Positions 53,802 to 63,486 of a stretch of DNA of 64,000 nt are shown here, piece by piece (the stretch's first letter is position 1; the number at the start of each line of letters is the position of its first letter). The stretch comes from Mesorhizobium sp. M7A.F.Ca.US.008.03.1.1 (GTDB lineage: Bacteria; Pseudomonadota; Alphaproteobacteria; Rhizobiales; Rhizobiaceae): the NCBI RefSeq assembly GCF_003997495.1, contig NZ_RZRU01000008.1, positions 171,905 through 235,904 of the forward strand, written 5' to 3'. A model generated the notes under the pieces. It was not told where the DNA came from. It saw nothing but the letters and a program-made list of their open reading frames with translations, and searched no databases. A program made the position numbers and the translations under genes.

Positions 53802-55016
53802 ATGACCAATGAGTTGGGCGACATCGGATTCGGCTATCGGCCACGCGCCGCCTATGCCTGCGATCCGGCAAACTCGCGCGGACGGCTGTTCGACGAGGTG
53901 GAAAGCCCGACCCGCACGCCATTCCAGCGTGACCGTGACCGCATCATCCATTCGACGGCCTTCCGCCGGCTGAAGCACAAGACGCAGGTCTTCATCGCCC
54001 ATGAAGGCGATCACTACCGCACCCGCCTTACCCATTCGATCGAAGTGGCGCAGATTGCGCGCGCCCTGGCACGTGCGCTGCGCGGCGACGAGGATCTGGC
54101 CGAGGCGGTGGCGCTGGTGCATGATTTCGGCCACACGCCCTTCGGCCACACCGGCGAGGACGCGCTGAACGAGAAGATGGCCACCTGGGGCGGTTTCGAC
54201 CACAACGCACAATCGCTGCGCATCGTGACAAGGCTGGAGGCGCGCTACGCCGAATTCGACGGGCTGAACCTGACCTGGGAAACGCTGGAAGGCCTGGTCA
54301 AGCACAATGGGCCGCTGACGGATGCCAACGGTAAGGGTCTGAAAGGGCCGGTGCCACAGGCGATCCGTGATTATTCCGAACTGCACGATCTCGAACTCGA
54401 CCGGTTCGCCGGCATCGAGGCGCAGTGCGCGGCGATCGCCGACGATATCGCCTACAACACGCATGACATCGACGACGGCTTGAGGGCAGGGCTGCTGACG
54501 CTGGACATGCTGGAGACGGTTTTGCTGCCGGGAACCATCCTGAAAGGCGTTCGTGCACGCTATCCCTCCCTCGATGCCGTGCGCACCGGCCACGAGCTGA
54601 TGCGGCGGCAGATCACCGCCATGGTCGAGGACGTGATCAAGTCGACGACCGCCAATCTCGATCGCATCAGGCCGCGGAGCGCCGATGCGGTGAGGGCAGC
54701 TGGCGAGACGATGGTGGTTTTCTCGGCCGAAATGGCTGCCTTGGAGAAAGAACTGAAGGCCTTTCTGTACAAGCATCTTTATCGGCACGCGGAGGTTATG
54801 CGGGTGCGCGCGGATGCCGAGCAGATCGTCAAGGATCTGTTCGACGCCTATTTCGCCGATCCGCGCGCCATGCCGGATGGCTGGCGCGAGGGGCTGGATC
54901 GGGCCGATGATCGCATCAAGGCGCGCAGCGTCGCCGACTTCCTGGCGGGTATGACCGACACCTACGCGCTCAAGGAGCACCGGCGTTTGTTTGACCATAC
55001 GCCTGAATTGGGCTAG
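53802..55016 (+). CDS. dgt: Deoxyguanosinetriphosphate triphosphohydrolase-like protein
   Basis: A 404-residue HD-domain dNTPase that removes triphosphate from deoxynucleotides. The HD metal site includes His-78 ([12 protein letters not shown]), His-107/Asp-108 ([13 protein letters not shown]) and a later Asp in [16 protein letters not shown]. The N-terminus ([33 protein letters not shown]) is characteristic. Closely followed by argS. Confidence 0.94.
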   Translation: MTNELGDIGFGYRPRAAYACDPANSRGRLFDEVESPTRTPFQRDRDRIIHSTAFRRLKHKTQVFIAHEGDHYRTRLTHSIEVAQIARALARALRGDEDLAEAVALVHDFGHTPFGHTGEDALNEKMATWGGFDHNAQSLRIVTRLEARYAEFDGLNLTWETLEGLVKHNGPLTDANGKGLKGPVPQAIRDYSELHDLELDRFAGIEAQCAAIADDIAYNTHDIDDGLRAGLLTLDMLETVLLPGTILKGVRARYPSLDAVRTGHELMRRQITAMVEDVIKSTTANLDRIRPRSADAVRAAGETMVVFSAEMAALEKELKAFLYKHLYRHAEVMRVRADAEQIVKDLFDAYFADPRAMPDGWREGLDRADDRIKARSVADFLAGMTDTYALKEHRRLFDHTPELG

Positions 55017-55091
55017 GGCGGGCTCGATTTTGCCGGCCAACGAGCCGGATTCGCTGCAAAGCCGCAAGAGCCAGACCTCAGAGTCACACAA

Positions 55092-56849
55092 ATGAACATC
55101 TTCGCCGATTTCACCGCGCGAATCATAAAAGCCGTCGAAGCGCTTGATCTGAAAGACAAAGATGGCGTTTCGCCTGACCTTTCCCGCATTGCCGTCGAGC
55201 CGCCGCGCGACGCCAGCCATGGTGACCTGGCGACCAATGCGGCGATGGTGCTGGCCAAGCCGACCGGCCAGAACCCGCGCGCGCTGGCCGAAAGGCTGGC
55301 GCAGGCGCTGCGCGACGACAAGGATGTCGCGGCAACAGAGGTGGCCGGCCCCGGTTTCGTCAATCTCAGGCTGAAGGACGGCTTCTGGCAGGCACATCTG
55401 ACCGCACTGCTCGGCGAGGGCCGCAGCTATGGCCGCTCGACAGTTGGCGGCGGCAGGAAGACCAATGTCGAATATGTCTCGGCCAATCCGACCGGGCCGA
55501 TGCATGTCGGCCATTGCCGGGGTGCTGTCGTCGGCGACGCGCTCGCCAATCTGATGGCCTTCGCCGGTTACGACGTGACCAAGGAATATGTCATCAACGA
55601 CGCCGGCTCGCAGATCGACGTGCTCGGCCGTTCCGCATTCCTGCGTTACCGCGAAGCGCTGGGCGACGATATCGGTGAAATACCCGCCGGTCTCTATCCC
55701 GGCGATTACCTGGTGCCAGTCGGCCAGGCGCTGGTCCAGGAATTCGGCCGCTCGCTTCTGCAGATGCCCGATGACGAGGCGCTCGCCATCGTCAAGGACC
55801 GCACCATCGATGCGATGATGGCGATGATCCGCGAGGACCTGGCGATGCTCAACGTGCATCACAACGTGTTCTTCTCCGAGCGCACGCTGCACGCCGACAA
55901 TGCCAGGAAGATCCGCTCCGCGATCAACGATCTGACGCTGAAGGGCCATATCTACAAGGGCAAGCTGCCGCCGCCCAAGGGCGAAAAACCTGACGATTGG
56001 GAGGACCGCGAGCAGACGCTGTTCCGCTCGACCGCGGTGGGCGACGACATGGACCGGGCGCTGGTCAAGTCCGATGGTTCGTTCACCTATTTCGCCGCCG
56101 ACGTCGCTTATCTCAAGGACAAGGTCGATCGCGGCTTCGTCGACCTGATCTATGTGCTCGGCGCCGACCATGGCGGCTATGTCAAACGGCTGGAAGCCCT
56201 GGCGCGGGCGATTGCCGGCGACGAGGTGAAGCTCACTGTCCTGCTGTGCAATCTGGTCAAGCTGTTTCGCGAGGGCGAACCGGTGCGCATGTCGAAGCGG
56301 TCGGGCGATTTCGTGACGTTGCGCGAAGTGGTGGAGGAGGTGGGCCGCGACGCGATCCGCTTCATGATGCTCTATCGCAAGAACGATGCGCCGCTGGATT
56401 TCGATTTCGCCAAGGTGACCGAGCAGTCCAAGGACAACCCGGTGTTCTATGTGCAGTACGCTTCTGCGCGCTGCCATTCGGTGTTCCGGCAGGCGAGCGA
56501 GCAACTGGGCGAAGCCAATTTCGACCGCAACAGCCTGGCCTCGGCGGCGGCATTGCTGACCGACGAGGGCGAGATCGGCCTGATCCGCAAGCTTGCCGAG
56601 TACCCGCGTCTCATCGAGTCCGCCGCCCTTGCGCTCGAGCCGCACAGGCTGGCATTCTACCTCTATGATCTGGCTTCCAGCTTCCACGGACACTGGAACC
56701 GTGGCACGGATAATCCGGACTTACGTTTTGTTAAGGTTAACGACCGACAATTGACGCATGCCAGACTAGGGCTGGTGCAGGCTGTTTCGGACGTTGTGAC
56801 GTCCGGCCTGACGTTGATCGGAGCCGCCGCGCCCACCGAAATGCGTTAG
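55092..56849 (+). CDS. argS: Arginyl-tRNA synthetase
   Basis: A 585-residue class I synthetase. An N-terminal Add-1 domain is followed by HVGH (residues 138-141, within [16 protein letters not shown]) and the KMSKS equivalent RMSKRSGDF. The C-terminal DALR anticodon-binding domain ends with the usual MR-rich tail (GAAAPTEMR). It lies between dgt and the SPOR-protein gene, the standard alphaproteobacterial order. Confidence 0.96.
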   Translation: MNIFADFTARIIKAVEALDLKDKDGVSPDLSRIAVEPPRDASHGDLATNAAMVLAKPTGQNPRALAERLAQALRDDKDVAATEVAGPGFVNLRLKDGFWQAHLTALLGEGRSYGRSTVGGGRKTNVEYVSANPTGPMHVGHCRGAVVGDALANLMAFAGYDVTKEYVINDAGSQIDVLGRSAFLRYREALGDDIGEIPAGLYPGDYLVPVGQALVQEFGRSLLQMPDDEALAIVKDRTIDAMMAMIREDLAMLNVHHNVFFSERTLHADNARKIRSAINDLTLKGHIYKGKLPPPKGEKPDDWEDREQTLFRSTAVGDDMDRALVKSDGSFTYFAADVAYLKDKVDRGFVDLIYVLGADHGGYVKRLEALARAIAGDEVKLTVLLCNLVKLFREGEPVRMSKRSGDFVTLREVVEEVGRDAIRFMMLYRKNDAPLDFDFAKVTEQSKDNPVFYVQYASARCHSVFRQASEQLGEANFDRNSLASAAALLTDEGEIGLIRKLAEYPRLIESAALALEPHRLAFYLYDLASSFHGHWNRGTDNPDLRFVKVNDRQLTHARLGLVQAVSDVVTSGLTLIGAAAPTEMR

Positions 56850-56952
56850 GTTTGACTAAATAACCTGTCACCTTTTGCCCACATTGCGCTGGTAAGGGCC
56901 AACCCTACGCGACGTCCATGGCGTCCGAATGAGTGCGAGTTCGGGAACAATA

Positions 56953-59900
56953 ATGGCAGACAGAACCCACCTGAGAGTAGCCGACAACAACGACATCGCT
57001 GACGATGATCCGTTCGCGGAACTGACCAGGATCATGGGATTCGACCCGCGCCAGCCGGTCAGGCCGCAGTCGCCCGCCCAGCCGCAGGCCCCAGCCGCCG
57101 GTCACGGGCTCGAAGAGGGCGATTTCGATATCGATCTCGAGAAAGAAATGATGGGCGAGTTCGGCGCTGACGACAGCGACGCCGCTCCGGTTGTGCAGAC
57201 TCAGCAGACTCATGAGCCGAGCTTCGTGCATGAGCCGGCATTCGAAGCGGCTGACGCCAGCGGGATGGACGATGAGCTTTCGGTGTCGCTCGACGACGAT
57301 TTCCAACTGGACATGGCTGAGATCGACGACCACGTCGCCGGCGCCAGCCATGCGGTCGCAACTGAAGCCGCGCCGTCCGTCGAGCCGGCTTTCGCGTCTG
57401 ATTTCAGTGATGCCGTCGCCGGTTCGCTTGAGGACGTGTCCCCCTTCGAGGACGATCAGTCGATGGCGGACGAGCTTGCCGCCTCGCTCGACCAGGACCT
57501 TCGGATCGATGAGGGAACCGAAGAAGCCCAGTACGCCGTTGCCGACACGCCCGCTTCTGTCGAGCCAGTTGCCTCCGATGACGAATTCGACGATGCGGTG
57601 GCAGTGTCGCTTGAAGACGAGCTGATGCTCGACGACCATTCGGCGGCGGAACAGTCATTCATGGCGGCCGATCCCGTCGAGCATGACATGCCGGAGCGGG
57701 CGGCGGCGCTTGACGGCAAGGCAATCTCCGACGAGAGCTTTGCCGGCCATTTCGACGATGGCATGGCCGATGTCGATATGGATTTCGACGTTCGCGCGGA
57801 TGAGCCGACCGCCTTCGACGAGCCGGAAGCGCATGAAGTGCTTGCCGATGCTGCGGACTCAACAGGCGAGATTTCCAACCCTGAAGGCCTGTCGGACGAT
57901 GCTTTCGACCTGAATTTGGACGACGCGCTTGCCGAGACGGCCGAAGAGCCGATCGCCGAGGTTGCTGCCGCTACGGTCCAGCCGGAGCCGGCGGTGCACG
58001 CCTCGATCGCGGACGAACGGAGCCTGGAAGACGAGTTGAATGCGCTGCTGGGTGCCATGACTTCCCGCACGGCGCCGGTGGCCAGCGAGCCTGTCACGGC
58101 TCAGCCGGCTGTCGCTGCCTTGCCGCCTGTTGCCGAGCCCGCTGAGGAACCGGCCGACCTTGTCGGCGACCTCGACTGGGATCTTGACGAATCCACGCCT
58201 GAGCAGAATCGACGTGTTGGCACGGCGCAAGCGGCCGACGCGGATATTGACGATCTTATGCTTGATGAACTCCAAGATCCGAATTCGGACACCATTGGCG
58301 ATGTCGATTTCGACGATGATGCGTTGGACGCGGCTTTGGCCCAGGGTCTTGATCCGCGTGACGAAGCCGCTCCCCGGGACGATTCGGCGGATTCTCTCGA
58401 TTGGCTTGCGGAGCGTTCCCAACCGACAGAGCCGACGCGTTCGTGGAGCCGCGTGACGCCGGTTCCGCAGCAGCCGTCATTCAGCGCACAACCTGCGTTT
58501 AGCGCTCAGCCGGCCGCTTCGATGGCATCCATGGCCGCAGCGCCGGCCGTCGCCGCCATGACGTCCTATCGTTCGTCCGAGCCTGTCGAGGCCGTGGCTC
58601 CCGCTGCCCCAGTATCGGCGCCGCAATCGCGCCAGCCGGAGCGTTACGAAGACATGCCCGATGTCGAGACGGTCGATGTGCCCGAGCGTGTCGTGGCGCT
58701 GGCGGACGATCTCGATATTCCCGAGCTGCACTTCGAGGAAGACCAGCCGGCGTCGCCTGGCTACGACGATCTCGATGCCGAGTTCTCCAGCCTTCTCTCC
58801 GAGATGAACGCGGTGGAGGTTGCTGCCGCCCCCACAGGCAACGTGGCCGGCGCATCTTACGATGATGACTCCTATGCCGCGGGCTTCAAGCCGGGCTATG
58901 ACAGCCTCAAGCCAGGCTATGACGGTGCCAAGTCGGGCTATGATGGGATCAAGTCGGGCTATGAGCCGGAAGCGCGGACCTATGCGGCGCGGCCGATGGA
59001 CATGTCTGCCCGCGCGGCGGCGCCCACGGGTTATGCCGACGCCTCTGGCTTCGACCTCGACAGTCTGCCAGGGAGCCAGCCGGTTTCCCAAGCCGACGAT
59101 TTCACCGTCGACGAACTCGACTACGATCCCGAACTTGACGAGGCTATGGCTGTTCCGGGGCTCGGCGAGCGTGAGGCCGCGAGGCCGTCGCGCGGACGCG
59201 GCCTGTTCATCGCCGCGATTGTCGGTGCGGTCGCGGTCGCGGGCGGTCTCGGTGCCTTTGCGCTGTCCTTTGGCGGCAAGGGCGGCAGCGAAGCGCCTGT
59301 CATCGTCAAGGCCGACAACGCGCCGATCAAGGTCAAGCCGGAGAATCCGGGCGGCGCTGTGGTGCCCAACCAGGACAACAAGGTCTATGATGCTGTCAGG
59401 GGCGCAAAGCCGGCCGAGCCGGTCCAGGAAAAGCTGGTCACCAACACCGAAGAGCCGGTGGACGTGCAGGCGAAGGACCCGGCCCGCGCCATCGATCTTT
59501 CGCCGGACCAGAATGCAGCCACCGCTGGAACCGATGTCGGCAATGCCGCGCCGATGGCCGGCGCCGCTTCGGCCGACAATACGGCGCCAGCGCCCAAGTC
59601 CGAGGACCGCATCGCGCAGGTGCTGCAGGATGCCGACAAGGGCACAAATGCCGATGTCGTCGCCGTTGCGCCGCGCAAGGTGAGGACCATGGTGGTCAAG
59701 TCGGACGGTTCGCTGGTGCCGCGTGAAGATCCGGCGGCGCCAGCCGCTCCACAAGTGGCCGCTACCGAGCCGGTCGATCCGGCGCCGCAGCATGTTGCCC
59801 CGGCGGCGCAAGCCGATGCGGACCAGACCGGCACCGTGGCGCCTGCCGCCGCCCAGACGGACGACGAGCCGGCCCTCAAGCCGGTGGCCAAGCCGAAGGC

Positions 59901-60288
59901 CGAGGCCAAGGCCCAATCGGCCAACACGCCGGCAAAGGTTCCGCTCGCGCCGCAGCGTCCGTCCGACCAGCCGGTCGACGTCGTGGGCGAGGTCAAGCCC
60001 GATCAGGTTGCGTCCATCGATCCGGCATCGACCGCGGCCGGCGGTGGCTCGTGGTCGATGCAGATCGCCTCGCAGCCGACCGTCGAAAGCGCCCAGTCCA
60101 GCTATCAGGATCTGCAGCGCCGCTATGGCAGCGTGCTTGCCGGGCGCACCGCCAACATCGTCAAGGCCGAGATCGCCGGCAAAGGCACGTTCTACCGCGT
60201 GCGCGTTCCGGCCCAGTCCCGCAATGACGCCATCAATTTGTGCACCAGCTACAAGGCCGCCGGCGGCAACTGCTTCGTCTCGCGCTAA
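56953..60288 (+). CDS. Large acidic SPOR-domain cell-division-type protein
   Basis: A 1111-residue protein. Residues 1-745 are very acidic, rich in Asp/Glu/Ala, and contain many similar segments around AVSLEDE/SLDDDF, plus a KPGYD-type heptad repeat near 646-673. One membrane segment (about 750-775, GLFIAAIVGAVAVAGGLGAFAL) separates this cytoplasmic part from a periplasmic Pro/Ala-rich linker and a C-terminal SPOR domain (about 1033-1111, SWSMQIASQPTVESAQ...). SPOR domains bind glycan strands stripped of peptides at the division septum. It lies between argS and nagZ. The length is unusual for the group. Confidence 0.87.
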   Translation: MADRTHLRVADNNDIADDDPFAELTRIMGFDPRQPVRPQSPAQPQAPAAGHGLEEGDFDIDLEKEMMGEFGADDSDAAPVVQTQQTHEPSFVHEPAFEAADASGMDDELSVSLDDDFQLDMAEIDDHVAGASHAVATEAAPSVEPAFASDFSDAVAGSLEDVSPFEDDQSMADELAASLDQDLRIDEGTEEAQYAVADTPASVEPVASDDEFDDAVAVSLEDELMLDDHSAAEQSFMAADPVEHDMPERAAALDGKAISDESFAGHFDDGMADVDMDFDVRADEPTAFDEPEAHEVLADAADSTGEISNPEGLSDDAFDLNLDDALAETAEEPIAEVAAATVQPEPAVHASIADERSLEDELNALLGAMTSRTAPVASEPVTAQPAVAALPPVAEPAEEPADLVGDLDWDLDESTPEQNRRVGTAQAADADIDDLMLDELQDPNSDTIGDVDFDDDALDAALAQGLDPRDEAAPRDDSADSLDWLAERSQPTEPTRSWSRVTPVPQQPSFSAQPAFSAQPAASMASMAAAPAVAAMTSYRSSEPVEAVAPAAPVSAPQSRQPERYEDMPDVETVDVPERVVALADDLDIPELHFEEDQPASPGYDDLDAEFSSLLSEMNAVEVAAAPTGNVAGASYDDDSYAAGFKPGYDSLKPGYDGAKSGYDGIKSGYEPEARTYAARPMDMSARAAAPTGYADASGFDLDSLPGSQPVSQADDFTVDELDYDPELDEAMAVPGLGEREAARPSRGRGLFIAAIVGAVAVAGGLGAFALSFGGKGGSEAPVIVKADNAPIKVKPENPGGAVVPNQDNKVYDAVRGAKPAEPVQEKLVTNTEEPVDVQAKDPARAIDLSPDQNAATAGTDVGNAAPMAGAASADNTAPAPKSEDRIAQVLQDADKGTNADVVAVAPRKVRTMVVKSDGSLVPREDPAAPAAPQVAATEPVDPAPQHVAPAAQADADQTGTVAPAAAQTDDEPALKPVAKPKAEAKAQSANTPAKVPLAPQRPSDQPVDVVGEVKPDQVASIDPASTAAGGGSWSMQIASQPTVESAQSSYQDLQRRYGSVLAGRTANIVKAEIAGKGTFYRVRVPAQSRNDAINLCTSYKAAGGNCFVSR
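58888..58971 (+). repeat. Four tandem 21-bp units inside the SPOR gene
   Basis: Four consecutive seven-codon units encode KPGYDSL, KPGYDGA, KSGYDGI and KSGYEPE. In-frame unit length allows copy-number change without frameshift. Confidence 0.85.
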
Positions 60289-60306
60289 AGCCGGAGCCAA
60301 CCAATT

Positions 60307-60338
60307 AAAGCCGGCGCGGTCCACCGCGCCGGCTTTTT
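60307..60338 (+). terminator. Rho-independent terminator after the SPOR gene
   Basis: AAAGCCGGCGCGG (60307-60319), loop TCCA, CCGCGCCGGCTTT (60324-60336) and more T. Confidence 0.9.
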
Positions 60339-60419
60339 CATGGGGAAAGCAGATCCGGCGTTGCCCTGGATAAATCCCTGACGATTCCCTTTGATTGCAC
60401 AAAGCCCTAAACTGCCGAC

Positions 60420-61439
60420 ATGACCGAATCAAAATCCATGATCCTCGGCTGTGCCGGGAAATCGCTCACCCGCGAAGAAATCAATTTCTATCGCAATGAA
60501 TGCCCGTGGGCCTTCATCCTGTTTGCGCGCAACATCGGCGAGACCGAACAGATCCGCGATCTGGTCGCCGAGATGCGGGACTGCATTGGGCGTCCGGACG
60601 CGCTGGTGTTCATCGATCAGGAAGGCGGCCGTGTGCAGCGCTTGCGACCGCCGCTGGCGCCGAACTATCCCGCCGGCGGCGCGCTCGGCGCGCTGTGGCG
60701 CGACGATCATGATGCCGGCGCCCGGGCGGCCTGGCTGATGGCGCGGCTGCATGCTTTCGACCTGCTGCGCTACGGCATCACAGCCGATTGCCTGCCGGTG
60801 CTCGACGTGCCGATCGAAGGCGCGAGCGATGTCATTGGCGCGCGCGCCTATGGCAAGGACCCGCGGCCGGTGATCGAGCTCGGCCGCGCAGCCGCGGAAG
60901 GGCTGATGTCGGGCGGCGTGCTGCCGGTCATGAAGCATATTCCGGGTCATGGACGTGCCTTTGCCGACACGCATTTCGAACTGCCAGTGGTCAATGCATC
61001 GCTCAGTGATCTGCAGCGGCATGATTTCGCCCCGTTCAAGGAGCTTAGCCATCTGCCGATGGCGATGACAGCCCATGTCGTCTACAGCGCGATAGACCCC
61101 AACAATCCGGCGACCACCTCCGGCAAGGTCATCGACGAGATCATCCGGCGCGAAATCGGCTTCGACGGACTGCTGATGAGCGACGACACCTCGATGAAGG
61201 CACTTTCTGGGGATTTCCCGACAAAGGCGGCCTCGATCCTTGCGGCGGGCTGCGATCTGGTCCTTCACTGCAACGGCGTTTTCGAGGAGATGGCCGGCAT
61301 CGCATCGCGCACCACCGGGCTTGAGGGCACGTCGCTGGAGCGCGCAAAGCGGGCGCTGACCTATATAAACAACCGTGACACGGTTGAAGAAACCGAAATT
61401 CGTGCCGAATTCGCCACCTTCTTCGATGCGGTGGCATAG
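60420..61439 (+). CDS. nagZ: Beta-N-acetylhexosaminidase NagZ
   Basis: A cytoplasmic glycoside hydrolase family 3 enzyme of 339 residues that removes GlcNAc from recycled peptidoglycan fragments. Signature KHIPGHGRAFADTH begins at Lys-172 and contains the His/Asp catalytic dyad residues; the nucleophile Asp is in LMSDDTSM (residues 255-256). It lies between the SPOR protein and scpA, the conserved order in rhizobia. Confidence 0.93.
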   Translation: MTESKSMILGCAGKSLTREEINFYRNECPWAFILFARNIGETEQIRDLVAEMRDCIGRPDALVFIDQEGGRVQRLRPPLAPNYPAGGALGALWRDDHDAGARAAWLMARLHAFDLLRYGITADCLPVLDVPIEGASDVIGARAYGKDPRPVIELGRAAAEGLMSGGVLPVMKHIPGHGRAFADTHFELPVVNASLSDLQRHDFAPFKELSHLPMAMTAHVVYSAIDPNNPATTSGKVIDEIIRREIGFDGLLMSDDTSMKALSGDFPTKAASILAAGCDLVLHCNGVFEEMAGIASRTTGLEGTSLERAKRALTYINNRDTVEETEIRAEFATFFDAVA

Positions 61440-61459
61440 CAAAGGGAAAGTGAGAGGCA

Positions 61460-62302
61460 GTGGCGGAAACATTGGAAAGCAAGGCCGCAAAGGCCGCACC
61501 GATGGACCGTCTGTGGGCCGAGAATGACGATTCACGCGTCACCGGCGACCCGTCTCTGGTCGTCGACGTGGCCGGCTTCGAAGGTCCGCTCGATCTTCTG
61601 CTGCATCTTGCCCGTACCCAGAAGGTCGATCTGGCGCGCATTTCGATCCTGGCACTGGTCGAGCAATATCTGACCTTTGTCGAGACGGCGAGGGCGCTCA
61701 GGCTGGAGCTTGCCGCCGACTATCTGGTGATGGCGGCGTGGCTGGCCTTCCTCAAGTCGAAGCTCCTGATCCCCAAGCAGCCCGGCGACGAGGGCGAAAG
61801 CGGCGAGGAACTGGCGGCGGTGCTGCAGTTCCGTCTGAAGCGGCTGGAAGCCATGCGCGACGCCTCGGCGCGCCTGGTCAACCGCAACCGGCTCGGCCGC
61901 GACGTGTTCGCGCGCGGCATGCCGGAAATGGTCATCGTCGAAAAGCGTAACGCCTATTCGGCCTCGCTCTACGATCTCTTGACCGCCTATGCCCAGCAGC
62001 GGCAGAAGCAGGCGATCAACAATGTGACGATCGCCAGGCGTGGCGTCTGGTCGCTCAAGGACGCGCGCGACATCCTGACTCGCCTGGTCGGGGCTGCAAG
62101 CGACTGGACGGCGCTGGAAAGTTTTCTAATCGCATACATGACCAGCCCCGAGGAGCGGCGCACGGCGATCGCCAGCTCGTTTGCGGCCACGCTGGAGCTG
62201 GTGCGCGACGGCACGATGGACGTGCGGCAGGATCAGACGTTCGCGCCGATCTACCTGCGCGGCCGCACGCAGGCAATCAAGGCAGTCGAGGTGGCATCAT
62301 GA
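61460..62302 (+). CDS. scpA: Segregation and condensation protein ScpA (kleisin)
   Basis: The 280-residue kleisin of the SMC complex that compacts and segregates chromosomes. The N-terminal SMC-binding part has FEGPLDLLLHLARTQKVDLARISI (about residues 34-57); the winged-helix C-terminus ends VYLR-like in TFAPIYLRGRTQ. Translation starts with GTG at 61460. It overlaps scpB by four bases (ATGA), so the pair is coupled. Confidence 0.93.
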   Translation: MAETLESKAAKAAPMDRLWAENDDSRVTGDPSLVVDVAGFEGPLDLLLHLARTQKVDLARISILALVEQYLTFVETARALRLELAADYLVMAAWLAFLKSKLLIPKQPGDEGESGEELAAVLQFRLKRLEAMRDASARLVNRNRLGRDVFARGMPEMVIVEKRNAYSASLYDLLTAYAQQRQKQAINNVTIARRGVWSLKDARDILTRLVGAASDWTALESFLIAYMTSPEERRTAIASSFAATLELVRDGTMDVRQDQTFAPIYLRGRTQAIKAVEVAS

Positions 62303-63066
62303 GCGAACGCGCCAACGCTTCGGTTGTCCCGTTCAAGGTCGGCGATGAACCCGAAGAGGAGTCGCTTTCCCAGGATCCGGCCGAGCAGCAGCTACAAAAC
62401 CCGGCCGAGCGGCTGCATCTGGCCGAGGCCGTGCGCATGGCCGAGGCGATCGTGTTCGCCAGCGCCGAACCCGTCAGCGAAAAGCAGCTTGCGGCACGCC
62501 TCCCTGACGGCATCAACATCGTCCTGGCCATGGCCGAGCTGCAGCAGATCTATGCGCGGCGCGGCGTCAATCTGGTGCGTGTCGGCGACGCCTGGGCGTT
62601 CCGCACCGCCGGCGACCTGGCTTTCCTGATGAGCCGCGATACCGTCCAGCAAAGGAAGCTCTCCCGCGCGGCCCTCGAAGTGCTGGCGATCATCGCCTAT
62701 CACCAGCCGGTGACACGGGCCGAGATCGAGGACATCCGCGGCGTCGAAACCTCGAAAGGCACGCTCGACACGCTGCTGGAAACGGAATGGGTGCGCATGC
62801 GCGGTCGGCGAAAGACGCCCGGACGCCCGGTCACCTACGGCACGACGGAGACCTTCCTCGACCATTTCGCGCTGGAAGAGATCCGCGATCTTCCCGGCAT
62901 GGAGGAACTGAAGGGCGCCGGACTGCTTTCGGGCCGCATGCCGTCGAATTTCTCCATTCCGCAGCCGCCGGCCGATCCCGACGCATTGACCGACGACGAG
63001 GATGCGCTGACCGATATCGATCTCGAGGAACTCGGCCTGCTGACGCCCCGCGTCACGGAAGATTGA
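62299..63066 (+). CDS. scpB: Segregation and condensation protein ScpB
   Basis: The 255-residue partner that binds ScpA as a dimer. Two winged-helix units are visible at about residues 40-115 and 117-195, with LEVLAIIAYHQPVTRAEIEDIRGV typical of the second. An acidic C-terminal tail (ALTDDEDALTDIDLEELG) is usual in alphaproteobacteria. It overlaps scpA; tatA follows after about 170 bp. Confidence 0.94.
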   Translation: MSERANASVVPFKVGDEPEEESLSQDPAEQQLQNPAERLHLAEAVRMAEAIVFASAEPVSEKQLAARLPDGINIVLAMAELQQIYARRGVNLVRVGDAWAFRTAGDLAFLMSRDTVQQRKLSRAALEVLAIIAYHQPVTRAEIEDIRGVETSKGTLDTLLETEWVRMRGRRKTPGRPVTYGTTETFLDHFALEEIRDLPGMEELKGAGLLSGRMPSNFSIPQPPADPDALTDDEDALTDIDLEELGLLTPRVTED

Positions 63067-63235
63067 CTGGCATTGGCGGCCAACTTGATAAGGATGCGCG
63101 GATTCGTAGCGGGCCTTCGCGTCGAAAATGCGTGACATCCGCCACCCTTTCATAAACTCTGTCGCAGTTGTGTTTGAATCCCAACGCGAAAACGCATAGA
63201 TCATCGCCAGGGAAAACATTCGAGAGAGATTTGCT

Positions 63236-63457
63236 ATGGGTTCATTTTCGATTTGGCACTGGATGATCGTGCTGGTGATCGTGCTTTTGGTGTTCGGCCG
63301 CGGCAAGATTCCCGAGCTGATGGGCGACATGGCCAAGGGCATCAAGAGCTTCAAGAAGGGCATGGCCGACGACGATGTTGCCGAAGACAAGCGCACCGTC
63401 GAACATCGCGCCGACGAGACCGTTGCGGCCGCGAAGGAAAAAGCCAGCAAGAGCTGA
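63236..63457 (+). CDS. tatA: Twin-arginine translocase subunit TatA
   Basis: A 73-residue protein with one N-terminal membrane helix ([16 protein letters not shown]), the [24 protein letters not shown] amphipathic helix and an acidic/basic tail. It builds the pore of the Tat system, which exports folded proteins. tatB follows after 29 bp. Confidence 0.96.
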   Translation: MGSFSIWHWMIVLVIVLLVFGRGKIPELMGDMAKGIKSFKKGMADDDVAEDKRTVEHRADETVAAAKEKASKS

Positions 63458-63486
63458 GCCCAAGGTTCTAGTCGGAACAGAGTGCC

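Noticed and set aside
53781..56693. 970-codon leftward open frame across dgt and argS
   Set aside because: It lies opposite two confident housekeeping genes and spans their junction; a GC-driven shadow.
58477..60432. 651-codon leftward open frame opposite the SPOR gene
   Set aside because: It mirrors the Asp/Ala-rich codons of the SPOR protein and has no ribosome site or domain.
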